Assembly (NCBI GenBank): GCA_037974335.1
Contig: CM075760.1
Location: 14,874,059-14,938,058, forward strand
Source of the DNA: Prionace glauca
Lineage: Eukaryota; Chordata; Chondrichthyes; Carcharhiniformes; Carcharhinidae
DNA length: 64,000 nucleotides
Reading direction: 5' to 3'
The translations under genes and the position numbers were made by a program. The notes beneath the pieces were generated by a model, which was given only the letters and a program-made list of their open reading frames with translations, was not told the origin of the DNA and ran no database searches. Below, piece after piece: positions 44,436 through 57,024 of this stretch (the stretch's first letter is position 1; every line of letters starts with the position of its first letter).

Positions 44436-44939
44436 ACTTGCAGCTGTTTCTGAGATTGGTATCAATTCTGTGAATAGGTTTGTCGGCATTACAATAAATA
44501 TAATAGGAATAAGAAAAATACAGCAGCACAATCCTCCAACTTTTCTATGCTTCAACATAACCCTTCAGTAATCTGGGGATTCAGTGATGTCACAGACAGA
44601 AACCATTTACCTCATCTTGCCACAAGAGGGAGCGCCCTCACTGTGTTTGTGTGTTCATTGCAGCAGGACTTGAGTGGAATGAAGGAGGATAGTGTTATTG
44701 TCAATCTATTCATGTTATATAAATGTATTTCTTTTGTTAAAAGCTAATTGGCCATCCAGTGATTCTGTTCATTCACATTACTAAATTTCTTACATGGCAT
44801 CTGAATGGAACAGAAATGAAAATGGTGTTTTGTTTTACAGAGCTGCCTAAGATGAATTTCACCTCACATGTCAAGGAGAAATAGCCAGAGATAACAAGAT
44901 ACATTTCCGTTTAAACTTAAATCAAACCTTTTGAAATTT

Positions 44940-47713
44940 CTACTTTACTATTTTTACGACGAGATTGCCAAGATATTTTCCTGCATTTTTCAACTCCTCT
45001 CTGAATTTCCTCTGTGTCACTGCATAAATACACGTGTTAGTGCAACAGCTCAGCAGCTGAAGCATGTTTCCACTTTCCTGGCGAATGAATTTGGGGTCGT
45101 TGAAATTGGTTCCTGAGAAATAAGATTCATTTGTAATTTTCACATACAGGAAATCCACAATGTATGTCATCCACAAAAGAATAAAGCTTCCCGAGATGGT
45201 GAAAAGTAAAACAATAGACTTCTTCCTGTTCTTCACTTCTGGATCACTTTGATTCTCTCCACTGCTGTTAGTCCGGAGTCTCCGGCGGGATCTATTGGCC
45301 GCCAGGATGTGTCTCACGGTCAGTGCATTAAACAACAAAATCAGAAGGAATGGTAGAAAAGGATTTAATACACGTGAAAACCAGTCATAGACTGCCCACG
45401 AGAAGGAAGTGTAGTAGATTGATTTTATCTTACAAAACCAAGGCACATTGTTCACTATATAGACTGGTTCATATATAAAGTACGACGGAATCCTTTTCAA
45501 ACAGTTCAACACACAAACCGTCCCTATCACCACATCGGCTGTTTTTACAGTGCAATAGTTTGTCCGCAATTTCTGGCAGCAAATGGCTACATAACGATCA
45601 AAGGTGAAAAATAAGGTTAGCCAAACAGAGCACTCCATGATTGCATATATTATCACAGAACTCAGAGTGCAGGCTGGAGTCAATGACATAAAACTTACTG
45701 GAAAATAAATGCCAATAATCCGATTGAATATCACAGCAATGACAACGACAAGGAGATCCGTCACTGCCATGGCAATCAGATACCGAGTAATGCATTTGGA
45801 GAGACCACACCTTCCTCGGGACAGAATCACAATCGCCACCACGTTAAATGAGAGGAAAAGGAAAATTAAAGTTGTGAAGTTATTCAACAAATTCCTAATA
45901 AGCACTTGGGTGTGACAGACCTATCTGGACATTTTTGCCATTTCACCTTCGTTAGAAGAGATGGCTGTTCTTGTTTTTTTCTCAGTGTCAATTGTGTTTC
46001 AGAAAGAGCTAGAAGGGTAACCTTCAAATATTTCGCACCTTTGAGGCAAACTATTTCCCAAGTCTCTCAACAGGAAAGTGTTGCAGCTCAATCTGACATC
46101 TAACAACATAAGAACATAAGAAATAGGAGCAGGAGTAGGCCATCTAGCCCTTCGAGCCTGCCCCGCCATTCAATAAGATCATGGCTGATCTGTCTTGGCT
46201 CAGTTCCACATTCCCGCCCTCTCCCCATAACCCTTAATCCCCTCTCTTATCAAAAACCCATTAACCCGCGTCTTAAAAATATTTAGCGAGCACTCCCTCC
46301 AAGGCCAAAATATCCTTACCTAAATACGGCGCCCAAAACTGCACACAGTACTCCAGCTGCGGCCTCACCAATGCCATATACAGCCGCAGCAAGACCTCCC
46401 TACTTTTATATTCAATCCCCTTCGCTATGAAGGCCAGCATCCCATTCTCCTTCCTGATCACCTGCTGCACCTGCAAGCTGGGTTTTTGCGACTCATGCAC
46501 AAGGACCCCGAGGTCCCTCTGCACCGTCGTCTGCTGCAGTTTTTCGCCACGTAAGTAATAGTCCTTCCTACCATTATTCCTACCAAAGTGGACCACCTCG
46601 CACTTGCCAACATTAAATTCCATTTGCCATTTCCTGGCCCATGCGCCCAGCATATCTAGATTCTTCTGTAGACTCTCCACACCCTCCGCACAATTGGTCT
46701 TTCCTCCAATCTTGGTGTCATCACCAAATTTCGACACCCTACACTCGGTTCCCTCCTCCAGATCATCTATATATCTATAACATGAGCAGGTATTAATTAT
46801 GTTAAGTGCTGAATAACTGGACGACGAAATACGCTTAAGGAAAGCATGTGGGGAGCAGAATGAGGCAGAAAGGCAATGTGATTCAGGGCAATATTTACAA
46901 AGCTAAGGACTTGAAAGGCTGAAGATCCCCAGGTTGTGTCCGAAATTTGGCATTCAACCTTTGTATCATGTATTCCACAAACGACGCAGTCTGTAAGTAA
47001 TGTTTACATATCAGTTACAGTTGTTAAACTGTATAATGTGATAAAGATTCAGTTTGACTTGTTAGAATTCCACGGGAATGTTTTCAGTAGGTAGGATGTG
47101 TCAAGTTAATACAATTTAAGGAGCTTCAGATGGTTTGCTTTAGAAATCCTGCTGGCTTGGAAACAGCAGTTTCCATTCTGCTGAGCAATCATATTAATTG
47201 TTCCATGATGAGAAGCGAAAAATTATATATCGACTGGAGTTTCAAAGAGTAAAAGGCGACCTCGTTGAAAGAGAATTCTCAGCAGGCGTGACAGAATATA
47301 TACTCGGATGTTGTGTCCACTCATAGTGGAACATTGCCCAATGTTTGTATTCCTGTAAACTATTCATAGCAACTATAGGTTTCAAAGACATGAACAGCCT
47401 CTATTCCTTATACGCATGCTGGCAAGTACAACCACAAAGTATTGAATGTGTCAGAGACTTAATGAGTAAGTCTTGAGTCTAAATAAATATATAATTAAAT
47501 GATGAAATGATAGGCTACCACTGAGCAAATAAGGTTTTAGAAGATAAATGGAAAAGATTATATCATGTTCTTTGTTGCCATGTTCAGCAATAACTCCATA
47601 AAACAGCGGCATGTGGAATTAATCACATAGTAGAATGACTTACCCGGAACCCCAATGGCAGCGATAATTGGATAGTAAATGCCATAAATTACACCACTGA
47701 TTTGCCCATGCAT
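44940..47713 (-). CDS. GPR139-like receptor, two exons, altered splice acceptor
   Basis: Exon 1 is 47644-47713 (MHGQISGVIYGIYYPIIAA then IGVP), donor GTAAGT. Exon 2 by homology is 44940-45847: NVVAIVILSRGRCGLSKC, TFDRYVAICCQ (a proper DRY), a TM3 Cys in TPACTL, loop-2 Cys in VPWFC, LNALTVRHILAA type loop 3, TNTCIY in TM7, tail RKFREELKNAGKYLGNLVVK. The frame is open to the stop at 44940. Where the two sister genes have CAG at the acceptor this gene has CAT. An AG 58 bases upstream (CACCCAAG) would splice in frame and add about 19 residues in TM1. It may be a recent pseudogene or use that site. Confidence 0.82.
46106..46773 (-). mobile_element. CR1/L2-clade LINE with internal deletion
   Basis: Lies in the intron of the receptor gene. 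Tail ACATAAGAACATAAGAAATA on the left; the body jumps from TATTTAGCGAG to CACTCCCTCC, losing about 350 bases found in the copy at 36714. The minus strand encodes DLDMLGAWARKWQMEFNVGK, RDLGVLVHES, LVRPQLEYCVQFWAP. Confidence 0.88.
46780..47640. other. Intron interior, no gene seen
   Basis: AT-rich, no recognisable element. A short stretch near 47280 (TCAGCAGGCGTGACAGAAT) resembles the SINE scrap at 13690. Confidence 0.5.
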
Positions 47714-48039
47714 TCTGTATGAGAAACAGTGAAGGATTCTCTATGACAAGGTCAAATAAACACACATTTATACTGTTGGAAATCTATAGGGAGGCAATTA
47801 ACTTCCACAATTATTAACACTTCGTTAAACAAACAGATTAAGTAGTAACTTTCCATGCTCATTCAGATAGGGGTTTAGGATGTTGTGAGACCGTAGAGAG
47901 GCAGTGATCCATGCAGCCTAACATAGCTTAGAATTAATTACTAATACTTGCGCAAATATAAGACATGCTTATCATGTGGAATACTCATGATCAGGAATTA
48001 CCTAAGAAATATTATAGCCCTGATGCTGAAGCCAGCATA

Positions 48040-48088
48040 GCTCAGTGACATTCGAACAGAAGGCAATCGGAATGGCAATGATAGTCAT
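48040..48088 (-). pseudogene. Possible GPR139-like exon 1 remnant
   Basis: Minus strand TCATTGCCATTCCGATTGCC resembles the exon-1 end TCGCTGCCATTGGGGTTCCG of the neighbouring gene. The donor is lost and the 5' part is replaced by the LINE tail at 48089. Very short, so weak. Confidence 0.25.
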
Positions 48089-48541
48089 ATAAGAACATAA
48101 GAACATAAGAAATAGGAGCAGGAGTAGGCCATCTGGCCCTTCGAGCCTGCCCCGCCATTCAATAAGATCATGGCTGATCTGTCGTGACTCAGCTCCACCT
48201 TCCTGCCCTCTCCCCATAACCCTTAATCCCTTCTCTTATCAAAAACCCATCAACCCGTTTCTTAAAAATATTTAGCGAGGCAGCCTCCACCATTTCAACG
48301 GGCAGAGAATTCCAGAGATTCACCACCCTTTGAGTGAAGAAGTTCCTCCTCAACTCTGTTCTAAACCGCCCCCCCCCCGCTTTATCTTGAGGCTGTGCCC
48401 CCTAGTCCTACTGTCTTTTTTGAGCGGGAAGAGTCTCTCCACCTCTATCCTATCCATCCCATTCATCATTTTATACGTCTCAATGAGATCTCCCCTCATT
48501 CTTCTAAACTCTAACGAGTACAAGCCTAGTTTATTCAGCCT
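48089..48541 (-). mobile_element. CR1/L2-clade LINE 3' fragment
   Basis: Tail repeat ATAAGAACATAAGAACATAA, then the C-terminal coding part up to LGLYSLEFRRMRG. No clear target duplication. Confidence 0.88.
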
Positions 48542-48599
48542 GTGTTGAATGTACTCACATAACTGAAGTAAAAGTCACCTGTAACATATAGTTCCTCAC

Positions 48600-50840
48600 A
48601 AAAGTTATTTCCATACAGTATAAATGATCCCGGCAGACGCCATCAGTCATCCACACCAGAGAACCTGCATTCTCACAACACATTTACGCATTTACGCTAA
48701 GCATCATAAAATTGTCCAAAAGCTCACCACGTGGGAGTGTCAATAAAGTTCAGACTGAAGAACAAATGGAAATTATCAAATCTTTTTTATAGTAGTCCCA
48801 GGCCTTGTGATTGTTACAGTCGTTTCTTTCACTGAACCACATTGCTGTTGTGCTGGTCAGGTCTTCCTTGGATATTACATGAGGGACCATTTCTGATGGT
48901 TTACAAGTGAATAAAGGCCACAGATTGTGAATAAAAACAAATTTTGCTATAGACGATTAGAAAGATAAAACAATTTATAATATGTGGAAGGTAAAACATT
49001 CAAGGGCTTTAGGGAGGAATGGTAGATGAGATGTTAGTTTACAAGGGCATGTGTCAAAAGTTTGTTTGAGAAGTTGCTGATGATAGTGGATCTGAAGCAG
49101 AGAGGGAGTTATTTACACCAAACACAGTCTCTCTCATTCTCTCTCACACACACAACACAAGGTGATTAGGACGGTAAATACATGGGGTTACGGGGATAGG
49201 GCCGGGGTGGGATCAGGTGCAGGATAGATGGGCCGAATGAGTTCTCTCTGCATTGTCGGGGTTCCATACTCACAGAAACTGCTGATATCTAACTGGAGTG
49301 TATGGTGATTTGTAATGTCAATGATTCTTTAATTTTTATTGATTATAACTCTGGTTTGGAAGGTCATTAAACAATGTCAGCGACCCAGTAGTCACATTGC
49401 CACATCACTGTTTTTCATCTGTTAGCTTCACTAATTTGGGCGAAGATATACTGAGTGAGTTGTTGTACATGAAAAAACGATATGGTCCAGACATTACAAC
49501 CCTCCATCGACATACTATTCATGTTTCCTCTTTTCGTCCTTGAGATGAACATTCACTAGCAGCAGTAGAAGAATCAGTAGAAGAGCAGAAATATTTCCTG
49601 GTGACGGACAGTCGATATTTCCTGACAGTCTGGGGATTGAATTCACTCAAAAATAATGTAGATTGAATCCTGATAGTCTGGGGATTGAATTCACTCTGTA
49701 AATAATGAAGATAATCGACACAAATGAAATAAAGGAAGTGTTTCAATTAATGAAACATTTGAGAACAAAGAGGAGAATGCAGAACAACATTTATTCCAGC
49801 CCATCCATGGATATATCCATCAATTCATTCACTGATTCCATAAGCAAAATGTTCTGGTATCCAAATGTCACTGATTGTTACATTAGAGAAGAACATAAGA
49901 AATAGGAGCAGGAGTCACCCAGTCTCCTCTCTATTGTTTTCGGGCAGACAGTAGCATATATTTAATGGAACTTGACCAGTAATTGGAATGCCCGGATTAG
50001 TACTGTGGCGGCACGGGAACAAATGCCATCAGAGAGCTGGTGAATTTGAAGGCAATTTGAATGGAATTTGGAATACCCACTAACACTTGCCATGGGAACC
50101 TCTCGATTCACCAGTGAAGGGAATCCTCCATCATACCCTAAACTCAACTACATTTGTCTCCAGATGGAGGACAATATGACTAACTCTTCAAAATGTATTC
50201 TCTGCCTTATAGTCTGCTTGTATTTCCTGTTGACCATCAACCCATCCACCAAATGTCATAATCATTGGCGCGATCCTCCATTGGATTGTTGTTGCTAAGA
50301 AGGACAACACAAGTTGAATAATTTCCCTTTTCTTGGAGATCAGAGCACTTTTGAGTCTCTCTGGCTGCAGTCGGCTGGGTTGCTTTTAAATACCGTGCGG
50401 GGCAGTTTAAGGTAAATCCGAGTAATCAAAATGGGATCTATCTATTCAAACTATAAATGTTTCATCTGCACAGCCATGACACTTTTAAATGATATTTCAA
50501 CTGAAGAAATCTATTGAGTGACAATCGTGTCCACTTTTAAGTTAAGCAGCATGATAAAATAGTAACTTGACCATTTAACATCTTCTTATTCATTCATGGG
50601 ACATGGGTACCACTGGCGGGCCACCAGTAATTGCTCTTCTCCAGTCAGGATTGGAGGGCAGTTGAGAGTCAACCATATTGCTGTGGCTCTGGAGTCACAT
50701 GTAGGCCAGACCAGGTAAGGACAGCAGATTTCTTCCCTCAAGAACATTAGAACGAGGATATGATTTAATTCATAGAATTTCCAAAAGAAGAGTATGCTAG
50801 TTCTTAAAGTCCGCTTAATAGTAATTTAGTGATGTAGGGG
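48600..50840. other. Intergenic, repeats only
   Basis: 49155-49270 is a SINE body scrap (AAGGTGATTAGGACGG, GATGGGCCGAATGAG). 49612-49700 holds two tandem copies of a unit with AGTCTGGGGATTGAATTCAC. 49885-49915 is a LINE tail scrap. 50585-50765 is the dispersed repeat with TTGCTGTGGCTCTGGAGTCA. No gene can be supported. Confidence 0.6.
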
Positions 50841-50879
50841 TGCTACTACTGAGCGGAAAAACATGCTTCAGTGGAATGT

Positions 50880-50960
50880 AACACATCTATGCCTGTGATA
50901 TCGCGTAATATGCCATAAAGTCCTGATATCCTGTGCTCCCAACACCAGTGAATGTTAGAC
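50880..50960 (-). pseudogene. Possible GPR139-like exon 1 remnant
   Basis: The minus strand reads GSTGYQDFMAYYAISQA, which can be laid against GTPQGLQYAVYYPVLAA of the receptor at 60569. The ATG and donor are gone. Nucleotide match is best over TTTATGGCAT. No exon 2 lies downstream before the gene at 44940. Confidence 0.3.
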
Positions 50961-51239
50961 GGCCCATCAAATAAACTACAATGGTTTGAATGCCGAAGGA
51001 GAACTTTACTGATCGCATATCCGTTCCAATTCCTTAACTTCTGTGTCAGATGCTGGTGTAAATGTAAATATTTCTCTGTCAAATTACTAGTTTGTCATTA
51101 GCACACTAGCAAGCGTGTTTGGCTTGGGGGCATTTCAACAATTGCAAGGAGTAATAACGTAAAAAAAGTGAGGTAGTTCTTGTTCTTTGTAGACCTAAAA
51201 TGCATAACGATAGCCATTCAGGTTTTAAATAGAATCACT

Positions 51240-51780
51240 CCCTCCCCGCATTTAGTTACATAAATGGACCAAAATTCGTCTGATCGATGCAACTTCATTG
51301 TTGGAATCAGGTAGAGATCCGGGGACGGGTCTCTCAAATTAGACACGACAGATGCCCCATTCCAATTTGTCTGTCACTGCCTTCCCCGGCACAGTCAGCC
51401 TCCCTCCCCCTTCAACCACGAAGAAGAGAGGAGCCAAAACGTTATATCTGCTAGATGCCCACTGGCGACTCCTCAACTACCTTCCTTCCTCTACTCGCCT
51501 GGTCACTCATGGGCTTTCTGCCTTTTCAACGTTCCCCTGCGGCGTGGTGACTTTCTGAACGTGCTATCGACGACTTGCTCAGCTATGGAGATGCTCCATC
51601 TTGTATTTCTTCGGCCTCAGCTTCGAAATGTGGTTAGCCACTGGCTGCATTTGGACCAACTTCCTGAACATGTGGTCACTAGTGACACCTGAAACTTGTA
51701 CTGTTGCCACATCGAACAATCGAAGCATGTGATAGGTGCAAGTTCTCCTGCCATGACAACCTTTAAGCTCACCCCTCTAG
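51240..51780. other. Unidentified stretch
   Basis: Higher GC than its surroundings, with no frame or motif that I recognise. It may be an unclassified repeat. 51800-51880 is a C run and CA microsatellite. Confidence 0.4.
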
Positions 51781-52069
51781 TCCCCAGCCGCTCCACGCCG
51801 CCCCCCCCCCCTCCTCCTCCCACCTCCAATCACACACACACAGACACACATACACACACATACAAGCACCCACACACAAAGCCGCAACAACGCACCAATT
51901 GGCTGCCTGGACACGTCAGAAAAGTTAGCTGGCAAGCTACTTTGCATGCTGTGTACGGGATTCATGGTCATATGCTGGCAAATACGGTAATAGGATTCAT
52001 TAAGTTGATTGAATGTGCAGTGTACATTTCAGTACAGCATAGAATTTGGACGCAATATTCAGCACAAAC

Positions 52070-52823
52070 ATGCCTTCAGATTCTTACTGTGATTGCTGGC
52101 CTAGAACAATATCTGCCAACCTATTATTTTTGCTCATGATCCTTCAAACGAGTGAGTATTTCGGGCGATTATCACCGTTTTATTTCATTGATGTTTATTC
52201 GATTTTACTGTAATATTTATTCCCCTCATTGGGGATGCCATGGTTCCTCAAGTTTTATTCTTGGACAAATGAGTTTTGTGAGTTTCTGTGTGTATCTGTT
52301 TATAACTGTATATGCGTTTGTCTGTAATAGAGAACCTATGTGGTGAAAGAGAGAATATGTTTTTGTGATTGTGTGTGACAGAGAGAGAGAATGTATTTTC
52401 GTCTGTAGGGGTGCATGCGTTTGAGCGAGAGAGAAATTTTGCTCAAAACGTGTTTCATTTTTAATCAAAAACACATCTAAAAATTATGTTTGTCGCATTC
52501 TGTGACTTTTTCCAGCGCAGAGCCGGCCGGATGAACTTTTCCAAAAGCCCGCAGTAGTAGCAGGAAGTGAAGGGGATACCGTGGTGTTGTCCTGTCACTA
52601 CCCCGCCACATACACAACAGCTTACCTATATTGGTATGTACAGTACCCGGGACAGGGCCTTCAGTACATGCTGGCCAGACATACTGCTGGAGGTGACAAG
52701 AACGCACCGGCATTTGGAAAGCGGTTTTCTGCTGTACAGAATAGAACTAACACAAACATCCCTTTGAACATCACAGACACTCAGCTTTCTGACTCAGCCA
52801 TGTATTACTGCGCGGCGATGAAG
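52070..52823 (+). CDS. TCR alpha-type V segment, open frame without recognisable RSS
   Basis: Leader 52070-52151, donor GTGAGT: a polar start (MPSDSYCDCWPRTISA) then NLLFLLMILQT; an inner ATG would give a shorter leader. V exon 52516-52823 after CTTTTTCCAG: AQSRPDELFQKPAVVAGSEG, TVVLSCHYPATYTTAYLYWY, VQYPGQGLQYMLARHTAGGD, GKRFSAVQNRTNTNIPLNIT, DTQLSDSAMYYCAAMK. This is the most classical V-alpha of the window. After AAG the sequence is CACCAAA with no nonamer 12 or 23 bases later. The frame stops at 52869 with no J-like motif. The pseudogene at 14321 is a relative. Confidence 0.87.
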
Positions 52824-53173
52824 CACCAAATGGCCACTGCAGGGGCGGCATGTATTCCATGGATCCCTTAATTGTCCTGAAAATAAATGGCTTGCTACTG
52901 GGTTCAGAGATTTGTTCAGAGTCAATCTGGAGTCGCATGTCGGTCAGGTTAAAGAAGGACGGCGGTGTTCTCGCCTAACGCCCTGAGGGACATTGTTGAG
53001 TAAATTAATTTTCCATGTCAAACGATGAAAATTCACGATCACCATTATTGATATTAATTTTCAATCACGGGCTTTGTTAATTTAACGTTTACCAGTTTCA
53101 AATGTTAGAATTAAATGAATTGGTGTGGAAGATAAACGTGGCCCTCTGACTAATTAGCGGAATGATGTTCTCA

Positions 53174-53300
53174 CATAGAACACTACAGCACAAACAGGCC
53201 CTTCGGCCCACAATTTGCACCGATCACATCCCTACCTACCAGGCCATAGAACTATCTGTAACTCCCAATCCCATAGTTAACATGTCCACTGTTTTCTCGA
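53174..53300 (-). mobile_element. LINE 3' tail
   Basis: ACATAGAACACTACAGCACA, then CAGGCCCTTCGGCCCACAAT. Short and non-coding. The stretch 53300-54580 shows no gene. Confidence 0.65.
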
Positions 53301-54586
53301 CAAGGGATGTTATTTTCGAGACAATGCAACAATGACTGCATTGCGAAAGTACCACATTGGCTATAACATGTTTTAGGATAACTGGTGGTGCTGAAATGTA
53401 TTTGGTTCCAGTTTCCAGTTCTCCAAAATGGCTTAACTTTTAATGATTTATCTGATGATTTTGCTGCTGATAATGAACACTATAAAGCGCTGAAAGTTTT
53501 TCTTAGTCTCTAACGCTGATGTTACACAAAATGTTGGTGTTTCATATGCCCTATTAAAACGTTTCCCCTTCTCTGTTCTGATCTTGATTAGTCCAATTTA
53601 TTTTTCAATTACTTGAAATTGAGTTAAATAATGTGATCATCAGAATGAACTTCGAGCGGAAATCTGTGGTCTCAGTAGCATTTGCAGCAACTGACTATTT
53701 TTCTACGCACACCCTTACACTCAGTTATTGTTTCTATCAGGCGTTACACGTAGAAGTGAAACTGCCGTTAGAACCGGAAGTGCACCTGTAGCTGACTGAG
53801 GTAACTGGGACCGCAACTGCCAATCTCAGTTATGGCAGCAGCGAGGAGCTCCACCTCCCGAGCTAGCGGTTAAACTGACAACGGTGCACTTTTTTTCCTC
53901 AAAGAAGATCCATTCGGGTAAATGTGACAGAATGAGCATTTCATTAATTGGAAGACTGATTTTGCAAGTAAGTTCATAGTGAGAACGTAAGGTAAAAAAA
54001 AAACTCTGCTGAAAAAGTGCTAACTGAAAGTTGAGCAGAATTGTCCATAAGTCAAATTATAAACTTATAAATCCCTTTGAATTTGTGTAATATTAATCCC
54101 AGATACTGAAAATCGTGCCTGAACTAAACAGTGATAAAAGATCCGTTATCTACAATATATTCCCTGCAAGTTATCAATGTGTGTCACATTCTGTGTTCGC
54201 TATGTCGTACATACGACATCAGTGAATTTCAATCTATCGCTGTTAAATTAAACCAATCCGAGTTTTCAGCAGTGCCAGTGATTACTGTACGTTCAGTGTG
54301 TGAATCGCGGCATTGTGCATTGATGCCATTGAATGATACATGTTACTTCCTTCTAAATATCATTATTCGCTTTGAAATTTCAATCTTTGCAGTTTGTGCG
54401 ATTGGATCAGTTACTGCCCGAATTTCAGGAGACTGGCGGCTGTCCCCTACTCCAAACATTGAATGTTATGACACATGAGCGGGAGCAGAAGAAGGAGACA
54501 CCGAGCCTCAATACGGGTAGAACCAGCGGTAACACATTGCCAGTGTCTGCAGTTTTCTAAGTACATACACGTAAAGACAAACGACA

Positions 54587-55034
54587 ATGTGGTTGTTCGG
54601 TATCTGTGCCATGTTTGGAGCGTTTATTGCAGGTAATTAATTTGGGTGCAATTTTGAATAAACCGCGAACAGCACTTTGGTATCTAGTCACAGTTTAATG
54701 TTTGACTCTGCTTCCCATTAAATCCAGGTTTCAGTCAGGAATTCTCTGTCACCCAACACCCTCCAACAGTGATTAGGACAGAAGGAGGCATTTCAACTTT
54801 AAACTGCATCTACTTCACGACAGAAGATTCCTTCAATTTGTTCTGGGTCCGGCAATTCCCTGGGAGAGAACCACAAATACTAATTCGCAGATTTTCGGTT
54901 GGTTACGAAATTAAAGCGGATTTTGCTCGAAGCCGTTTCTCCTCTGGGCTGGACATTTCTAATGGAAGGTTTAGCTTAACCGTGTCCAAATTACAGCTCT
55001 CTGATACAGCCATGTACTACTGCGCACTGACTCT
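54587..55034 (+). CDS. TCR alpha/delta-type V segment, intact
   Basis: Leader 54587-54632 (MWLFGICAMFGAFIAG, donor GTAATT). V exon 54728-55034 after TTAAATCCAG: GFSQEFSVTQHPPTVIRTEG, ISTLNC, FNLFWVRQFPGREPQILIRR, KADFARSRFSSGLDIS, FSLTVSKLQLSDTAMYYCAL. Framework 2 is W-V-R-Q, unlike the W-Y-R-Q of the other V genes and closer to Ig heavy. All hallmark residues are present and the frame is open. Confidence 0.92.
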
Positions 55035-55073
55035 CACAGCGATATCAACCTGTTCAACACTCGTACAATAACT
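55035..55073 (+). other. V recombination signal (23-type RSS)
   Basis: Heptamer CACAGCG at 55035-55041, 23-base spacer, nonamer ACAATAACT at 55065-55073. CAC is kept. Confidence 0.85.
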
Positions 55074-55529
55074 GGAGGATCTGTGACATAGAGCTCAGCT
55101 CTACATGCGGCTGGTCAGACTAACAATGAATGGAATATTAATGGATAAATGATGTGAGGCAATCGTCACAGGATAAACAGGACCGAGCTTTTCAGAAATA
55201 TTTTCATTGCAACCAATATCGGGATCCTCATCGAACCAGCAACTGAAGCTGTTCTGTACAATGCATAGAGTTCGATATTCTTTTTCACTAGTCAGCAATC
55301 TAAAGTCAAATCAAGATCTATTAGGCACTATATCAAGCGAAATGCTAAAGATGTTCTAAAGCGGTTGATTTTATATATGCTTTAATGAATAATGACATTT
55401 CTTCGATTAAGCCAAGACTGGGTGAGTGTCGTTCAAATAAATTGAAAGTATTTCAAGGTGATTATGGAAGTTCAATTCACTGCGGTCAGATTTCCTGATT
55501 GGATGGTTGCTTTAGTGGCCAGCAATGTT

Positions 55530-55886
55530 TTAGCAGTGAGCTTGCACATTCTCCCCGTCTCTGTAAGGGTTTCCGCCGGGTGTTCTGGCTTCCTCCACAG
55601 AGACGTACAGGCGCACAGCAGATACTGGGGCATACACAGATACAGTGGATCACACAAAATTAGGGCCATTCACACAGAGATACTGGGGCATAAACATAAA
55701 CAAGGGCTCAAAAACATGCTGTTAGGTTGATTGGTGTAACAAACTGTCTCTAAATTAGTCTTCCCTCAATCTTCCCCAATAGGCGTAGGCAAAGGCCATA
55801 GGTAGAGGAGGGCACTCATAATGTTAAAATTGCGGCGCGTTGGGCCGAAGGGCCTGTTTCCTGTGCTGTGTTGGTCTTTGTTCTTT
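55530..55886 (+). mobile_element. SINE scrap and LINE 3' tail
   Basis: 55535-55605 has CTTGCACATTCTCCCCGTCT and a GGTTTCC block of the tRNA-SINE. 55792-55886 is a LINE tail ending GGGCCGAAGGGCCTGTTTCC and TTTGTTCTTTGG. Confidence 0.6.
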
Positions 55887-56358
55887 GGATTAGCCATGGT
55901 AAACTGGACCCCCATTTTCCCAAGATTTACCATGCGTGGGGTTTCTGGGGTAGGGCGGGGCGAGGGCTCTTTCAGGGAGTTGTTGTATTAGAAAGATGCT
56001 CTGTCAAAGTCGGTGCAGCCTCCATGGGACCAGCGCCCGTCCTTTGCTCTGTATGGCTTCTATGATTATATGAACGCCGTAATTGACAGCTCAGCAAAGT
56101 CAAAAAACGTGATCAGCCGAACAGGTATTTCTGTCTCACTCAGACGGGGTACTTGCTCTGTGAAACATGACAATTTCTGTCAATATGGCTTTGGATGAAA
56201 CGAAATGCTGTTGATTTGGGGGTAGTGTCTTCTGAGCTTTTAGCATGTTTATGTCGGCGCGTAACAACACATTGTTGTCACATTTACTGTTGCTGCCACA
56301 TTGAATGAAAGAAGTCAAATGCTTTGAGTGATCACTTGCAGCAGGGTTCTGGGTTTTG

Positions 56359-56430
56359 GCTTCACTGGTGTAATGATGAGCACTCTGGACTTTGAATCCA
56401 GCGTGCCGCGTTCAAACCTCAGTTGAAATT
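56359..56430 (+). pseudogene. tRNA-Gln (TTG) pseudogene
   Basis: The D-arm and anticodon arm match vertebrate tRNA-Gln: TGGTGTAATGATGAGCAC, then CTCTGGA-CTTTGAA-TCCAG with anticodon TTG. The T-stem (CCGCG against CTCAG) and acceptor stem (GCTTCAC against TTGAAAT) each carry two mismatches. A TTTT run follows soon after. Structure is too damaged for a working tRNA. Confidence 0.75.
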
Positions 56431-56814
56431 TGTTTTGCTAAAACCGCCAATTGGTCTGCTGAAGGACATTGTATTTAAAATTCAGGAAAGTGGAATTTTA
56501 AATACTGAGGAAATCTCAGCAAATATCACCAAAATCACATTGCAGACGATGCAGTAAATGACTTTCCTGGTGTCATTGCATCATCCCCAGCGAACGATTG
56601 CACAAGAATGCAAAGCTGTTAGGGGCAGATATGCCACAGCGGGCAGAGGGTCCACCTACAAGTGGCACTCACTCACTCATCTGTCCCAATGTAAACAAGA
56701 GGTGGGATGATGTGAACAGTCTCTCCTCTGAAGTTACAACTCGGATTCAATGGCCAGAGTGCTAAACTTTATACAATTAAACTGACAGGACGCTGCCTAA
56801 CGCATGAGGACTTT

Positions 56815-56822
56815 CTCCCAAA

Positions 56823-56853
<31 letters not shown>

Positions 56854-56940
56854 GATACACAAGCACACAATCACACACACACATACACAAGCACATAATC
56901 ATACACACATACACACACATACACAGCCTAAGAGCACATC
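56815..56940 (+). repeat. CA microsatellite
   Basis: ACACAC runs with ACATACACA variants. Confidence 0.85.
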
Positions 56941-57024
56941 TTTGGGGTGTGGAAGGAAACCGGAACACCCAGAATAGAGCCAACGGTTCGAGTCCAGATG
57001 ACCCTTCATCAGAGCTAAGAACAA

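Noticed and set aside
49612-49700. Possible CRISPR-like direct repeats
   Set aside because: Only two copies in a vertebrate locus; a simple tandem duplication.
51240-51780. GC-rich stretch as an exon
   Set aside because: No open frame with family features and no convincing splice sites.
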